A DNA stretch of 64,000 nt from Campylobacter concisus (GTDB lineage: Bacteria > Campylobacterota > Campylobacteria > Campylobacterales > Campylobacteraceae). The translations under genes were made by a program, and so were the position numbers. Below, piece after piece: positions 8,612 to 17,443 of the stretch. Below the pieces are notes generated by a model that saw only the letters and a program-made list of their open reading frames with translations, did no database searches and was not told the origin of the DNA. Location of the stretch: the NCBI RefSeq assembly GCF_003049735.1, contig NZ_PIRM01000002.1:62001-126000 (forward strand). Direction: 5' to 3'. The stretch's first letter is position 1; each line of letters opens with the position of its first letter.

Positions 8612-9939
8612 CTATCTCCCATACAACCTGAAATTTTATCAACACTAAAAGGATCATCGACTTTCCAACTACTTGAATACTTTTTAATGCTATTTTTTAA
8701 TGCATCTACTAAATAATCTACGTCTTGTAGCGTATGCGTATAGTGGAGTCCAGCCCTTACCCAGCCTGGCTTATGGGTAAACAATGCATCTTCTTTTAAA
8801 TGAAGCAAATCATGTCCATATGGCCCAGCGCAAGAACATCCTGCACGCGTTTGAATGCCATATTCTTTGCTTAAAACTTTGGCTAATTCATAAGGTGAAA
8901 CACCAGTCACATTAAAAGAAAATATCGGCAAACGCTTTATGTTATTTGGATGATAGCAGGTAAGCTCAGGAATTTCTGCTAGTCTTTTCTCAAAATACTC
9001 TCCAAGCTCGCTCTCATTTTCATATATTGTCCCAAATCCTATCTCATTTCTTAGCCTATAAGCCAAATTTGCCCTTATAAGTCCTAAAATAGGCGGAGTA
9101 CCAGCCTCTTCTAGCTGCTCACTATCTTTTACAAATATAGCGTAGTTTTTGCTGACATAACTTACCGTTCCACCACCAGCAAATGTCGGCTCATCTGAGT
9201 TTGCAAGTATCTTTTTTATAGCAAGAAGCCCACAACTTCCAACTCCACCAAGCAATTTATGAGGAGATAAAAAAAGAGCATCAAAATAGTCACAATCGAT
9301 ATTTCCATAAGCGCTAAAACTTGCAGCATCAAATGCCACAATGCCGCCACAAGATTTTATAAGAGTATAAATTTTGCGGTAGTCGCTCAAAACCCCAGTC
9401 ACATTTGAAGCCACGCTAAAAGTTGCGATGATCTCACGACCGACATTTATCCTTAAAATTTGCTCCAAATGATTAAAGTCGATCCCTCCATTTTTATCAA
9501 GCCTGATACGCTCAATATCACAAAGTGCCTGTCTAAAGCTTATCTCATTTGAATGATGTTCATAAGGGCCAAGCACCACAAGCGGAGAATTTTCATCTGG
9601 CTTTAATGAATATCTTTTTTTTAATGCTGGCGGCGCATAAATTCCCAAAATTTCTTGAAATTTCTTTATCGCACCGGTAGCTCCATTGCCACAAGTAAAA
9701 AGATAAAAGCTCTCATCAAGTCCTAGCAAGCTTTTTAATTCACGTCTTGAGTCTTCATAAATTTGAGCAGTTTTATAGGCGTTTGATGAGCTGATAGAGT
9801 GCGTATTTGCGTATGTTTGGAGTATTTTTGCCATCTCATCTTCGATAGGTTTATAAGCTAGCCCCGAAGCTGTAAAGTCAAAATAATAAATACCATTTTT
9901 TAAAATTATATTTTCTCTAATATGCTCTAAATTTACCAA
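8608..9939 (-). CDS. Class V aminotransferase / cysteine-desulfurase-like protein (copy 2)
   Basis: Close paralogue of the gene at 5919-7196. The shared blocks (DFTASGLAYKPIEDE, FLSPHKLLGGVGSCG, and AGCSCAGPYGHDLL near the end) span the whole length. PLP lysine and C-terminal cysteines are retained. It is slightly longer (443 residues), with an extra C-terminal tail ending ISGCMGDR. The start is TTG with AAAGGG eight bases upstream. It is the first gene of the thi run, behind the TATAAT at 9964-9969. Duplication around thiED followed by divergence is the simplest history. Confidence 0.72.
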   Translation of the reverse strand: MVNLEHIRENIILKNGIYYFDFTASGLAYKPIEDEMAKILQTYANTHSISSSNAYKTAQIYEDSRRELKSLLGLDESFYLFTCGNGATGAIKKFQEILGIYAPPALKKRYSLKPDENSPLVVLGPYEHHSNEISFRQALCDIERIRLDKNGGIDFNHLEQILRINVGREIIATFSVASNVTGVLSDYRKIYTLIKSCGGIVAFDAASFSAYGNIDCDYFDALFLSPHKLLGGVGSCGLLAIKKILANSDEPTFAGGGTVSYVSKNYAIFVKDSEQLEEAGTPPILGLIRANLAYRLRNEIGFGTIYENESELGEYFEKRLAEIPELTCYHPNNIKRLPIFSFNVTGVSPYELAKVLSKEYGIQTRAGCSCAGPYGHDLLHLKEDALFTHKPGWVRAGLHYTHTLQDVDYLVDALKNSIKKYSSSWKVDDPFSVDKISGCMGDR

Positions 9940-9963
9940 ATCACAACCCTTTTTTTGCGTAGC

Positions 9964-9969
9964 ATTATA
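9964..9969 (-). promoter_or_regulatory. -10 box for the csd-thiD-thiE-csd operon
   Basis: TATAAT on the minus strand, 25 bases before the TTG of the first gene. Transcription would begin near 9957, leaving a leader under 20 bases. That is too short for a TPP riboswitch, so this thiamine operon seems not to use one at this promoter. Confidence 0.55.
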
Positions 9970-10047
9970 GATTACTTTAGCTAAAATATACTACAATGCC
10001 CAAATAAAGGAGCCAATATAAAAGCTTTAAAATCAACATTTGAGCGA

Positions 10048-10884
10048 ATGAAACACCTTGATATAAATGAACTTATTAAATTTCATCTCGTCTTTGATGA
10101 GTTTGATTTAAAGCACTCATATTATGATGTTTTTGAAGCGATCGAGGCTGAAATTTTAAACAACTTTATAGCCTTGATGCCAAAATTTTACTTCGAATCC
10201 GATGCAAACGATGCTATAAAATCTGCCCTCATAAAACTTGCACGAAGTGATAGAAAAAAATTTAGCGTAAATAAAATTTTACCTCAAAGCCTAGCTAGCA
10301 AAGTCTATGCAAAGCTTTTTGAAAAGAATTTTTTACTGCTTGAAAAAAGTAGAGAAGTACTTCCAAAAAGATCAAAAAACCAAATGTTAAAAAAAGAAGA
10401 AAGAGGCTATAAAGTTGAGGATAAAATACATTTTAATAGCCATTTTTCAAGGTTTTGGTTTAGATTTATAGAGCCAAATTTAAGCTTGCTAAAAGCTGGT
10501 AAAAATGATGAAATTTTAGCCATTATAAAAAAGGAATTTGACGAATATGCAAGCCTTGGATTTGAAATTTTATGCGGTGAGCTCATGGCAAAAAAATTTC
10601 TGATTAATGGCATATTTTTAAGTAGCTTTTGGAGCAGGAATATAGAGCTTGATATGCTATTAAATATAGGTGGCAAAATAATAGTCGGCGAGGTAAAATA
10701 CAAAGAGAGGAAAGCTTGTAAAAACGTGCTAAATTTACTATTAAAAAAATGTGAAAAACTAAACATTAGGCCAGATATTATTGCTCTTTTTTCAAAGAGT
10801 GGATTTAGTAGCGAGCTTTTAAATCTAAAGGATGAAAGGCTAAGGCTTTATGAAATTAGCGATTTTGAGGAACTTTTAAAATGA
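10048..10884 (+). CDS. DUF234-like protein with a PD-(D/E)XK-type motif
   Basis: Function unknown. The C-terminal half resembles DUF234, the domain normally fused behind archaeal-type P-loop ATPases. Here no ATPase domain is present. FWSRNIELDMLL followed by IIVGEVKYKE gives E200, D202, then E215-x-K217, the layout of a PD-(D/E)XK nuclease core, and E173 could be the extra helix acid. The annotated ATG has a weak ribosome-binding site. A better one (AAAGGAG) at 10005-10011 precedes an in-frame ATA at 10018, a possible rare start. The stop overlaps flgS by 4 bp, so it is co-translated with the flagellar kinase. Confidence 0.6.
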   Translation: MKHLDINELIKFHLVFDEFDLKHSYYDVFEAIEAEILNNFIALMPKFYFESDANDAIKSALIKLARSDRKKFSVNKILPQSLASKVYAKLFEKNFLLLEKSREVLPKRSKNQMLKKEERGYKVEDKIHFNSHFSRFWFRFIEPNLSLLKAGKNDEILAIIKKEFDEYASLGFEILCGELMAKKFLINGIFLSSFWSRNIELDMLLNIGGKIIVGEVKYKERKACKNVLNLLLKKCEKLNIRPDIIALFSKSGFSSELLNLKDERLRLYEISDFEELLK

Positions 10885-11870
10885 ACGAACACGATATCCA
10901 AGCTGGCTTAAAAAGCCTGATAGAGCAGACTTATCTGATAGAAAACGAATATAAAAATTTAACATCATCTTACGCAAACTTGCAAAATTTTATTAAAGAT
11001 ATTGTGGAAATTTTGCCAAATGCTATCTGGGTGCTAGATGAGAATGATGAGATCTTTTTACAAAACTCAGAAGCAGTAAGACTTGGTAAAATTTTTAAAG
11101 AGATACCAAAAAAAGAGGGCGAGATAAATGTAGATGGGCAAATTTATCTTTTTAAAACAAGCTCTAAAGACAATAAACTAATAATCTCTGCAACAAACAT
11201 AACAGTAGAAAAACGCACCGAGCGTCTTGCATCTATGGGTCAAGTAGCAGCTCACCTAGCCCACGAGATCAGAAATCCAGTAGGCTCTATCTCGCTTTTA
11301 GCTTCAACTCTACTTAAAAGAGCTGATGAGCGCACAAAGCCTATAGTAAATCAAATACAAAAAGCTACATGGCGAGTCGAACGTATAATCAAAGCCACTC
11401 TACTTTTCACAAAAGGGCTTAATATAAATGCACAAATTTTTGACTTTTCGCAGCTTAAAAAAGAGTGCGAAGAGGCTATAAATTTTTACGACTATTCAAA
11501 GGATATTAAATTTAGTCTAGAATTTCCAGATGGCAAATATACGGGTGATCTTGATCTACTAGCCATTGTCTTTCAAAATATTTTATTTAACGCTATTGAT
11601 GCCATCGAAGAGAGCGATGATGATGAGGGAGAGATCATTTTAAGCTACGAAAAAACACCGAGTGAGCATAAATTTATCATTTATGATAGTGGCGAGCCTA
11701 TCAAAGATAAAGCCATAGTCTTTGAGCCGTTTAAAAGCAGCAAGCTAAAAGGAAACGGCCTTGGACTGCACCTTTGCTTGCAGATCATAGAGGCTCACAA
11801 AGGCAGTATCGAGATCACACTAAATCCAAAAACATTTTGCATAAATTTACCAATAAAGGAGAAAGAATGA
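10881..11870 (+). CDS. flgS: Flagellar sensor histidine kinase FlgS
   Basis: Cytoplasmic kinase that, in Campylobacter, senses the assembled flagellar export apparatus and phosphorylates FlgR to turn on sigma-54 flagellar genes. No membrane segment is seen. A coiled N-terminus and short PAS-like region (about 40-108) precede the dimerisation helix with LAHEIRNP (phospho-acceptor His128). The ATPase domain follows, with NAIDAIEE (N box) and KGNGLGLHL (G box). At 329 residues it has FlgS length. It overlaps both neighbours by 4 bp. A seven-A run near 11108-11114 is short, but flgS is known to phase-vary at such tracts in C. jejuni. Confidence 0.85.
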   Translation: MNEHDIQAGLKSLIEQTYLIENEYKNLTSSYANLQNFIKDIVEILPNAIWVLDENDEIFLQNSEAVRLGKIFKEIPKKEGEINVDGQIYLFKTSSKDNKLIISATNITVEKRTERLASMGQVAAHLAHEIRNPVGSISLLASTLLKRADERTKPIVNQIQKATWRVERIIKATLLFTKGLNINAQIFDFSQLKKECEEAINFYDYSKDIKFSLEFPDGKYTGDLDLLAIVFQNILFNAIDAIEESDDDEGEIILSYEKTPSEHKFIIYDSGEPIKDKAIVFEPFKSSKLKGNGLGLHLCLQIIEAHKGSIEITLNPKTFCINLPIKEKE

Positions 11871-12529
11871 ACATACAAAACGAACTTGAGGCTTTTAAAA
11901 AATCTCTTCAAACGCTTGATTTAAGAGAAATTTCAAACGATGGAGCAAAAAACGTTGCATTTATCTGTATCGATATGATAGAAGCTTTTGCTGGTAGCGG
12001 CGCACTCTCTAGTCAAAGAGTAGCTGCCTTATCAAAAGGGATCGCAACACTTTTTGATAGAGCGTGGAAAGATTTTGGCTTTAGAAATTTTATCCTTATA
12101 GAAGATAGACACACCAGTGATTCAAAAGAATTTGAGACCTTTTTACCTCACGCTATGCTCAATACAAATGAGATAAAAACTGTAAAAGAGATAGAGGATC
12201 TAAGCTTTTTTAAAGAGTTCAAGACATTTTATAAAAACTCTTTAAGCATTGCGTTTAATAAAGAATTTGAGAAATTTTTAGAGCAAAACCCACAAATTGA
12301 CACTTTTATTGTTACTGGAGATTGCACTGACATGTGTGTTTATCAGTGCGTTAGTTATCTTAAGCTACGAGCCAATGAATACAATAAAAAATCAAGAGTT
12401 ATCGTGCCGTTTGATCTTACGCAAACGTACGATATACCAGGACACAATGGTGACTTTTACCACGAGATGTTTTCTCTTCATATGAAGCTAGCACTTGGTG
12501 CTGATGTGGTAAAGAGTATTAAATTTTAA
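11867..12529 (+). CDS. Isochorismatase-family cysteine hydrolase (nicotinamidase-like)
   Basis: Hydrolase of the nicotinamidase/isochorismatase fold. A D-K-C triad is visible: D36 in ICIDMIEAF, K123 in FYKNSLSIAF and C157 in GDCTDMCVYQC. EDRHTSD (79-85) supplies likely metal ligands as in nicotinamidases. The frame is open further upstream, but the ATG at 11867 follows GGAG and overlaps the flgS stop (ATGA), so it is taken as the start (220 residues). Nicotinamide deamidation for NAD salvage is likely but not proven by sequence. Its 3' end overlaps the convergent gene by 4 bp. Confidence 0.75.
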   Translation: MNIQNELEAFKKSLQTLDLREISNDGAKNVAFICIDMIEAFAGSGALSSQRVAALSKGIATLFDRAWKDFGFRNFILIEDRHTSDSKEFETFLPHAMLNTNEIKTVKEIEDLSFFKEFKTFYKNSLSIAFNKEFEKFLEQNPQIDTFIVTGDCTDMCVYQCVSYLKLRANEYNKKSRVIVPFDLTQTYDIPGHNGDFYHEMFSLHMKLALGADVVKSIKF

Positions 12530-13200
12530 AGCTTACTTGAAATATTTATGAGCCTATTTAGCTCGTCAAATTTAAAGCTAAGCTCGTATTTATCCGATAC
12601 GATTTCATTAGGACTTTCGCTAAATTTCATATCACAGCTTAGCAAAAGTCCTTTGACAAAGATTTTATGATCTAGTTCGTAAGTGCTTAAACACTCATTT
12701 ACTACGCTCAAAAGCTCATTTGCTAGCACTGGCTCTTCAAAGACAGCATCTGATCTAAACGCTACGTATGCCGCACCACCATCGTACTCTATCCTGTAAT
12801 AATTTTGCTCATCAAAAGCGATGCAAAGGATCATACTAATCGTGTGACCATTAAAATTTTCATCTAGCTCAAATTGTGGCGTACTAAATGCACTAAGTCC
12901 AAATTTTTCGCCAAACTCACGTGCTTTATTTGCAAGCCCGAGCAACCGCTCATCAAAGCCATTTATATTTTCATAACCCCAAAGCCACGTATTTGACGAG
13001 AAGCTTTCAGAGCCGATAAACTGCATGTCAAACTCGTGCTCATCAAAGTAAATTTTGCCACTATCAAAATCAACCTGCCAGTTGCTACCTTCAACCATTA
13101 GCTTAAATGCACGTTTTTGAAGTAATGTCGATTTGCCAACACATGCGCTAAAAAGCTCACTCCAGTTACTTTTATCTACGCCAAGCTTATCTAAAAACAT
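12526..13200 (-). CDS. DUF6882-like protein of unknown function
   Basis: 224 residues from the ATG at 13200, which has GGAG five bases upstream. The longer frame to 13221 would run into dnaE. The block FDMQFIGSESFSSNTWLWGYEN resembles the TWLWxW signature of DUF6882 proteins. No membrane segment, signal or catalytic motif was recognised. It lies directly downstream of dnaE on the same strand, with its ribosome-binding site just after the dnaE stop, so the two may be co-transcribed. No function is assigned. Confidence 0.6.
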   Translation of the reverse strand: MFLDKLGVDKSNWSELFSACVGKSTLLQKRAFKLMVEGSNWQVDFDSGKIYFDEHEFDMQFIGSESFSSNTWLWGYENINGFDERLLGLANKAREFGEKFGLSAFSTPQFELDENFNGHTISMILCIAFDEQNYYRIEYDGGAAYVAFRSDAVFEEPVLANELLSVVNECLSTYELDHKIFVKGLLLSCDMKFSESPNEIVSDKYELSFKFDELNRLINISSKL

Positions 13201-13214
13201 CGCTTCTCCGGGTA

Positions 13215-16200
13215 TTAGCAAGCTATTGCTTGAAGTGCTTTTTCTTTAAAGCTGTCATTTACAACAAATTTTGTCTTATAGACAAAAATTTGAGCCGTAT
13301 TTTCATTTTTTATCTTAATAACAAGACGTTTATCGTTGTTTGTGCCACTTTTTATATGTTCGTTATAGCCAAGATTATAAAGATTAGTGATCTTATCTTT
13401 GCTAAGCTCACTAAGGCATAAAAGCACCTCTAGCTCAGCATATTCTCTTGCTCTTTGAGGCATGCTAGCTTCTTCATTTTTAGAAAATTTAGAATTTTGT
13501 TTTAGCTTTCTTGTCTTAAAGTCTAAATTTTGCGCATCTTCTAGGCTATAAACCTCGTTTAAATTTGTCCTTACAAATTGATCATCTTTTGTGATATTTA
13601 TCCTAAAAGCATAGGGCAGGTCGCGTTTTGCTTCATCTTTTACTATATCTTCGATGTTGCCAAGCTCTCTTTCAAAGACTGCGATCTCGATATTTCCGTG
13701 AAAATCAAGCACATTTATAGTGCCCATTTTCTTGCCACTTTTGGTTATCCTTGTGCTAAAGTCTTCGATCTTACCAACGACTAAAATTTCAGCACTTTGT
13801 GGCAAGCTCTCAAATTCTGAGCTTAGAGTATATTTTATCTTGTTGATCTCGTCTTTATAATCATCAAGCGGGTGGCCTGAGAGGTAGATACCAACGCTCT
13901 CTTGCTCAAATTTTAAAATTTGCTTGATGTCAAATTCGTCATTTATCGTAACAAAATTTATCTTCACATCGTTCATGCTCTCATCTTCGCCAAATAAACT
14001 CTCAACTGCATTTTTACGGATCTGAGCAGCACTCTTGCAAGCTTCTATGATATTTTCTACATTTTGCATAAGCATCTTACGACTAAAGCCAAACTCATCA
14101 AAGCAACCAGCTTTTATGAGACTTTCAAAGACCTTTTTATTTACTTTAAATGGATCGATCCTTGAAACAAAGTCGTCCATACTCTTAAACTCGCCATTTG
14201 CTTCACGCTCAGTGATAATGTTTTCAATAGCCGCTCCGCCAACGCCTTTAATCGCACCAAGCCCAAAGATAATGCCATCATGATCACCATTTTTAACGAC
14301 GCTAAATTCTTTAGTTGATTTGTTGATAGATGGTGGCAAAGTGTCTATATTTATGCGTTTTATCTCATCGATATAGCGAACGATCTTATCGACGTTGCTC
14401 TCTTCGCTTGTAAGAAGTGCGGCCATAAATTCAGCCGGATAATAGGCCTTAAGATAAGCTGTTTGAAAGGTAACATAAGCGTAAGCTGCGGAGTGAGATT
14501 TATTAAAGCCATATCCTGCAAATTTTACAATTAACTCAAAAAGATCATCTGCTTTTTGTCCATTTAGCCCTTTTGCCTCAGCACCTTTTACAAACTCGCC
14601 CTTTAGCCTATCCATCTCTTCTTTGATCTTTTTACCCATCGCACGGCGCACAAGGTCCGCCCCGCCAAGGCTAAAGCCGCCTATAGCTTGAACGATTTGC
14701 ATAACTTGCTCTTGATAGACGATGACGCCGTATGTTGGCGCAAGGATTGGCTCAAGCTCTTTAAACGAGTAGGTTATCTCGGCCTCGCCATGTTTTCTTT
14801 TGACAAAGTCATCAAGCATGCCACTTTCCATCGGTCCTGGGCGGTAGAGCGCTAGCATCGCGACGATGTCCTCAAAGCAGTCTGGACGCAAGCTAGTTCC
14901 TAGCTTTCTCATGCCCTCACCCTCGATTTGGAAAATTCCTATCGCTTGGCCACTTTGTATCATTTTATAAACATTAGAATCGTTTTTATCGATCTGCTCC
15001 CAAATAATATCCTTGCCAGTTCGTTGTTTTACCAGCTTTATGGCATTATCGATAACCGTTAGTGTTTTTAGTCCAAGAAAGTCAAATTTAATTAAATCAA
15101 CATCCTCAAGATATTTAAGACTATACTGCGTAACATAGCGATCTTCTGGGCTGTTTGGCTGACGAAAAAGCGGAGTTTTATTCCAAAGCTCCTCATTTGA
15201 GATAACGACACCTGCTGCATGCTGACCGGCGTTTCTATTTAGCCCCTCAAGATCAAGTGCAAATTTCCAAATTTTAGCTGCCTTTGGATTTTGACTTATT
15301 AACTCAGCTATCTTCGGCTCTTTTTCATAAGCATCTTTTAGCGTAATACCAAGTTCATCAGGTATTAACTTTGCCATCGCATCAGCTTCGGCGTAAGGCA
15401 TATCGCAGACTCTAGCAACATCTCTAATGACACCTTTTGCAAGCAATTTACCAAATGTAATAACGCCAGCAACGTTAAATTTTCCATATTTTTGCGTAAC
15501 ATAGTCAATTATCTCGCCACGCCTACTTTGACAAAAATCCACGTCGATATCTGGCATACTAACACGCTCTGGGTTTAGAAATCTCTCAAAAAGTAGGTTG
15601 TATGGGATCGGATCAAGGTCGGTGATCTTTAGTGAATAAGCGACCAAGCTACCAGCCGCAGAACCACGCCCTGGACCAACTGGTACGCCTCTACTTTTAG
15701 CCTCATTTATGAAGTCCCAAACGATCATCATATAGCCTGGGAAATTCATTTTATTTATGATACCAATCTCTATCTCAAGGCGCTTTTTGTATTCGTCATG
15801 TAAATTTTCAGGGACAAATTTTAGCCTCTCTTCAAGACCTTTTCTACATTCATATTCAAAAAATATAGCGTCATTTTTAAAGCTATATCTATTTTCAGGC
15901 TCTGGAAGTGTTAAATTTCTCTCTTTGGCATATTCAAGAGTAAATTTAAAATTTGGCGGAGTTGGGTTGCCAAGCTTGATCTCAAGGTTGCACTTATTTA
16001 CGATCTCTTGGGTATTTTCTATCACTTCGGGGATATCTAAAAATAGCTCACTCATCTGCTCTTTGCTCTTAACAAAAAACTCATGGACGCTGTGGCGAAG
16101 TCGGTTTGGATCATCTAAAGTTTTGTTCATCGCGATACACATAAAAACCTCATGCGCGTCAGCTCGCTCTTTAAAAGTGTAGTGAGTATCGTTTGTGGCG

Positions 16201-16832
16201 ATGACCTTTATGCCAGTCTCTTTGGCGATGCGTAAAATGTCATCATCAATGCGTTTTTGATCGCCGATGCCGTGACGCATGATCTCAAGATAAAAGTCAT
16301 CTCCAAAAATTTCTTTATATTCAAGTGCGACCTCTTTTGCTCTCTCGTAGCCCTTTGCACCAAATTTGACGTTACGATCGCTTAAATTTAGATGCCAACT
16401 TACCTCGCCTTGCAAGCACGCTGAGCTACAAACCAAGCCCTCGCTGTGCTCTTTTAAGATTTTCTTATTTATACGAGGATAATAGTAAAAGCCCTCGATG
16501 TAGCTCATGGAGCTAAGATACATTAAATTTTTATAGCCAGTCTCGTTTTTGGCGATTAGTATAAGGTGAAAGCGCTGCTTGGTGCTCTTATCATCAAGCT
16601 GCTCACCGTTATGCACATAAGCTTCGATGCCAATTAGCGGTTTTATCCCCTCTTTTTTCATCGCTTTGTAAAAATCTATCGCTCCAAACATATTGCCGTG
16701 ATCTGTGATAGCCGCTGCTGTGTCGCCTCTATCATGAAGCACGTGAGCTAGCTCTTTTATCTTGTTCGCTCCGTCAAGCAGGGAGTATTCGGTGTGTAAA
16801 TGTAGGTGTGTAAAGCTAGAATTTTCACTCAT
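13215..16832 (-). CDS. dnaE: DNA polymerase III alpha subunit DnaE
   Basis: Replicative polymerase. The 1205 residues are normal for epsilonproteobacterial DnaE. The N-terminal PHP domain starts LHLHTEYSLLDG and includes DHGNMFGAIDFYKA. The polymerase core has VGPGRGSAAGSLVAY and the catalytic PDIDVDFCQSRR. The C-terminal part has a helix-hairpin-helix region and an OB fold (EILVVGKIEDFSTRITKSG). The start ATG follows AAGGATAAAAA. It is isolated from upstream genes by the long non-coding stretch at 16833-17443, which must hold its promoter. Confidence 0.96.
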   Translation of the reverse strand: MSENSSFTHLHLHTEYSLLDGANKIKELAHVLHDRGDTAAAITDHGNMFGAIDFYKAMKKEGIKPLIGIEAYVHNGEQLDDKSTKQRFHLILIAKNETGYKNLMYLSSMSYIEGFYYYPRINKKILKEHSEGLVCSSACLQGEVSWHLNLSDRNVKFGAKGYERAKEVALEYKEIFGDDFYLEIMRHGIGDQKRIDDDILRIAKETGIKVIATNDTHYTFKERADAHEVFMCIAMNKTLDDPNRLRHSVHEFFVKSKEQMSELFLDIPEVIENTQEIVNKCNLEIKLGNPTPPNFKFTLEYAKERNLTLPEPENRYSFKNDAIFFEYECRKGLEERLKFVPENLHDEYKKRLEIEIGIINKMNFPGYMMIVWDFINEAKSRGVPVGPGRGSAAGSLVAYSLKITDLDPIPYNLLFERFLNPERVSMPDIDVDFCQSRRGEIIDYVTQKYGKFNVAGVITFGKLLAKGVIRDVARVCDMPYAEADAMAKLIPDELGITLKDAYEKEPKIAELISQNPKAAKIWKFALDLEGLNRNAGQHAAGVVISNEELWNKTPLFRQPNSPEDRYVTQYSLKYLEDVDLIKFDFLGLKTLTVIDNAIKLVKQRTGKDIIWEQIDKNDSNVYKMIQSGQAIGIFQIEGEGMRKLGTSLRPDCFEDIVAMLALYRPGPMESGMLDDFVKRKHGEAEITYSFKELEPILAPTYGVIVYQEQVMQIVQAIGGFSLGGADLVRRAMGKKIKEEMDRLKGEFVKGAEAKGLNGQKADDLFELIVKFAGYGFNKSHSAAYAYVTFQTAYLKAYYPAEFMAALLTSEESNVDKIVRYIDEIKRINIDTLPPSINKSTKEFSVVKNGDHDGIIFGLGAIKGVGGAAIENIITEREANGEFKSMDDFVSRIDPFKVNKKVFESLIKAGCFDEFGFSRKMLMQNVENIIEACKSAAQIRKNAVESLFGEDESMNDVKINFVTINDEFDIKQILKFEQESVGIYLSGHPLDDYKDEINKIKYTLSSEFESLPQSAEILVVGKIEDFSTRITKSGKKMGTINVLDFHGNIEIAVFERELGNIEDIVKDEAKRDLPYAFRINITKDDQFVRTNLNEVYSLEDAQNLDFKTRKLKQNSKFSKNEEASMPQRAREYAELEVLLCLSELSKDKITNLYNLGYNEHIKSGTNNDKRLVIKIKNENTAQIFVYKTKFVVNDSFKEKALQAIAC

Positions 16833-16994
16833 TTTTTATCCTTTTTAATGAGTGGATTTTACAAAATTTTGGCTAATAAGGTGCTTGATGAAATCTTAAT
16901 GGGAGCTTTAAAATTTATATAATTTGTAGTTTGTGGCTAAGAACGAAGCGCGCTGCCATCTGACGCACTATGCTATTAAGGTCTTGTAAATTTT

Positions 16995-17087
16995 AAACGA
17001 GTAATTTCGGCTCTAAAATTTGAGCTAAGCGGTCAGTGAAGCCAAAATTTAGTAGTCAATTCTTGCAAGTGAATGGAATTTTAAAAT
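16995..17087. repeat. 93-bp direct repeat, copy 1
   Basis: Runs from AAACGAGTAATTTCGG to GGAATTTTAAAAT. It matches copy 2 at 17306-17398 with four mismatches in 93 (one G/A, plus three in the GCAA/ATGA block), about 96% identity, at an offset of 311 bp. It contains the small inverted repeat GGCTC-TAAAATTT-GAGCT. Non-coding. Confidence 0.9.
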
Positions 17088-17161
17088 TTGCAAAAATAGT
17101 AAAATTCTATTTTTGAAATCCAGATTTTAAATTTATAAATTCTTTTATTCAAAAGGGAGAC

Positions 17162-17264
17162 AAGGGGACTCGAATTACGAGGCCGTCCCCTTATCCCCCT
17201 TTTTAAATCCCCCAAACCCCTCGCACGTTCAAGGTGCATGCAATGGTGCTGGCGCACTGCATGC
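17162..17264. other. GC-rich core: two hairpins and a four-run G-quadruplex motif
   Basis: Hairpin 1 pairs AAGGGGAC (17162-17169) with GTCCCCTT (17185-17192). Hairpin 2 pairs GCATGCA (17236-17242) with TGCATGC (17258-17264) and, inside it, GTGC (17246-17249) with GCAC (17254-17257) around a TGGC loop. On the minus strand, G runs of 4, 5, 5 and 4 at 17187-17220 with spacers of 3, 9 and 4 bases fit a quadruplex pattern. The block lies between the two 93-bp repeats. Confidence 0.8.
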
Positions 17265-17305
17265 GTTCTATTCAAAAAAGCCTCCCTCGAATTTTAAAAT
17301 TTCGT

Positions 17306-17398
17306 AAACGAGTAATTTCGGCTCTAAAATTTGAACTAAGCGGTCAGTGAAGCCAAAATTTAGTAGTCAATTCTTATGAGTGAATGGAATTTTAAAAT
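17306..17398. repeat. 93-bp direct repeat, copy 2
   Basis: Second copy of the unit at 16995-17087, same orientation, about 96% identical. It lies just downstream of the usp terminator. Together the two copies bracket the GC-rich core. Confidence 0.9.
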
Positions 17399-17408
17399 CT
17401 ATAAAGTG

Positions 17409-17441
17409 AAAAAGAATTAGATCGCGGACTAAGCCGCAATC
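17409..17441 (-). terminator. Rho-independent terminator after usp
   Basis: On the minus strand, GATTGCGG pairs with CCGCGATC (one G-U) around a CTTAGT loop (17420-17441), followed by TAATTCTTTTT. It begins three bases after the usp stop codon and would end the purD-to-usp transcript. Confidence 0.8.
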
Positions 17442-17443
17442 CA

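Larger units (their letters stand above)
16833..17443. other. Non-coding 611-bp region between dnaE and usp
   Basis: No credible gene on either strand. The minus-strand frame at 17081-17275 has no ribosome-binding site and is made of repeat and hairpin sequence. The region holds the dnaE leader (TATAAA-like boxes near 16910-16925), a 93-bp direct repeat in two copies, a GC-rich core with hairpins and runs of C, and the terminator of the usp operon. Its core is far more GC-rich than the surrounding genes. No tRNA or rRNA was recognised. Confidence 0.8.

Noticed and set aside
9940..10047. Possible TPP riboswitch before the thiamine run
   Set aside because: The leader from the TATAAT at 9964-9969 is under 20 bases and no THI-box sequence is seen.
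10407..10766. 119-residue minus-strand frame opposite the DUF234-like gene
   Set aside because: It lies wholly inside a better-supported gene on the plus strand, has no ribosome-binding site and no family match.
17081..17275. 64-residue minus-strand reading frame in the dnaE-usp gap
   Set aside because: No ribosome-binding site and its sequence is made of the GC-rich hairpins and repeat edge; not a gene.
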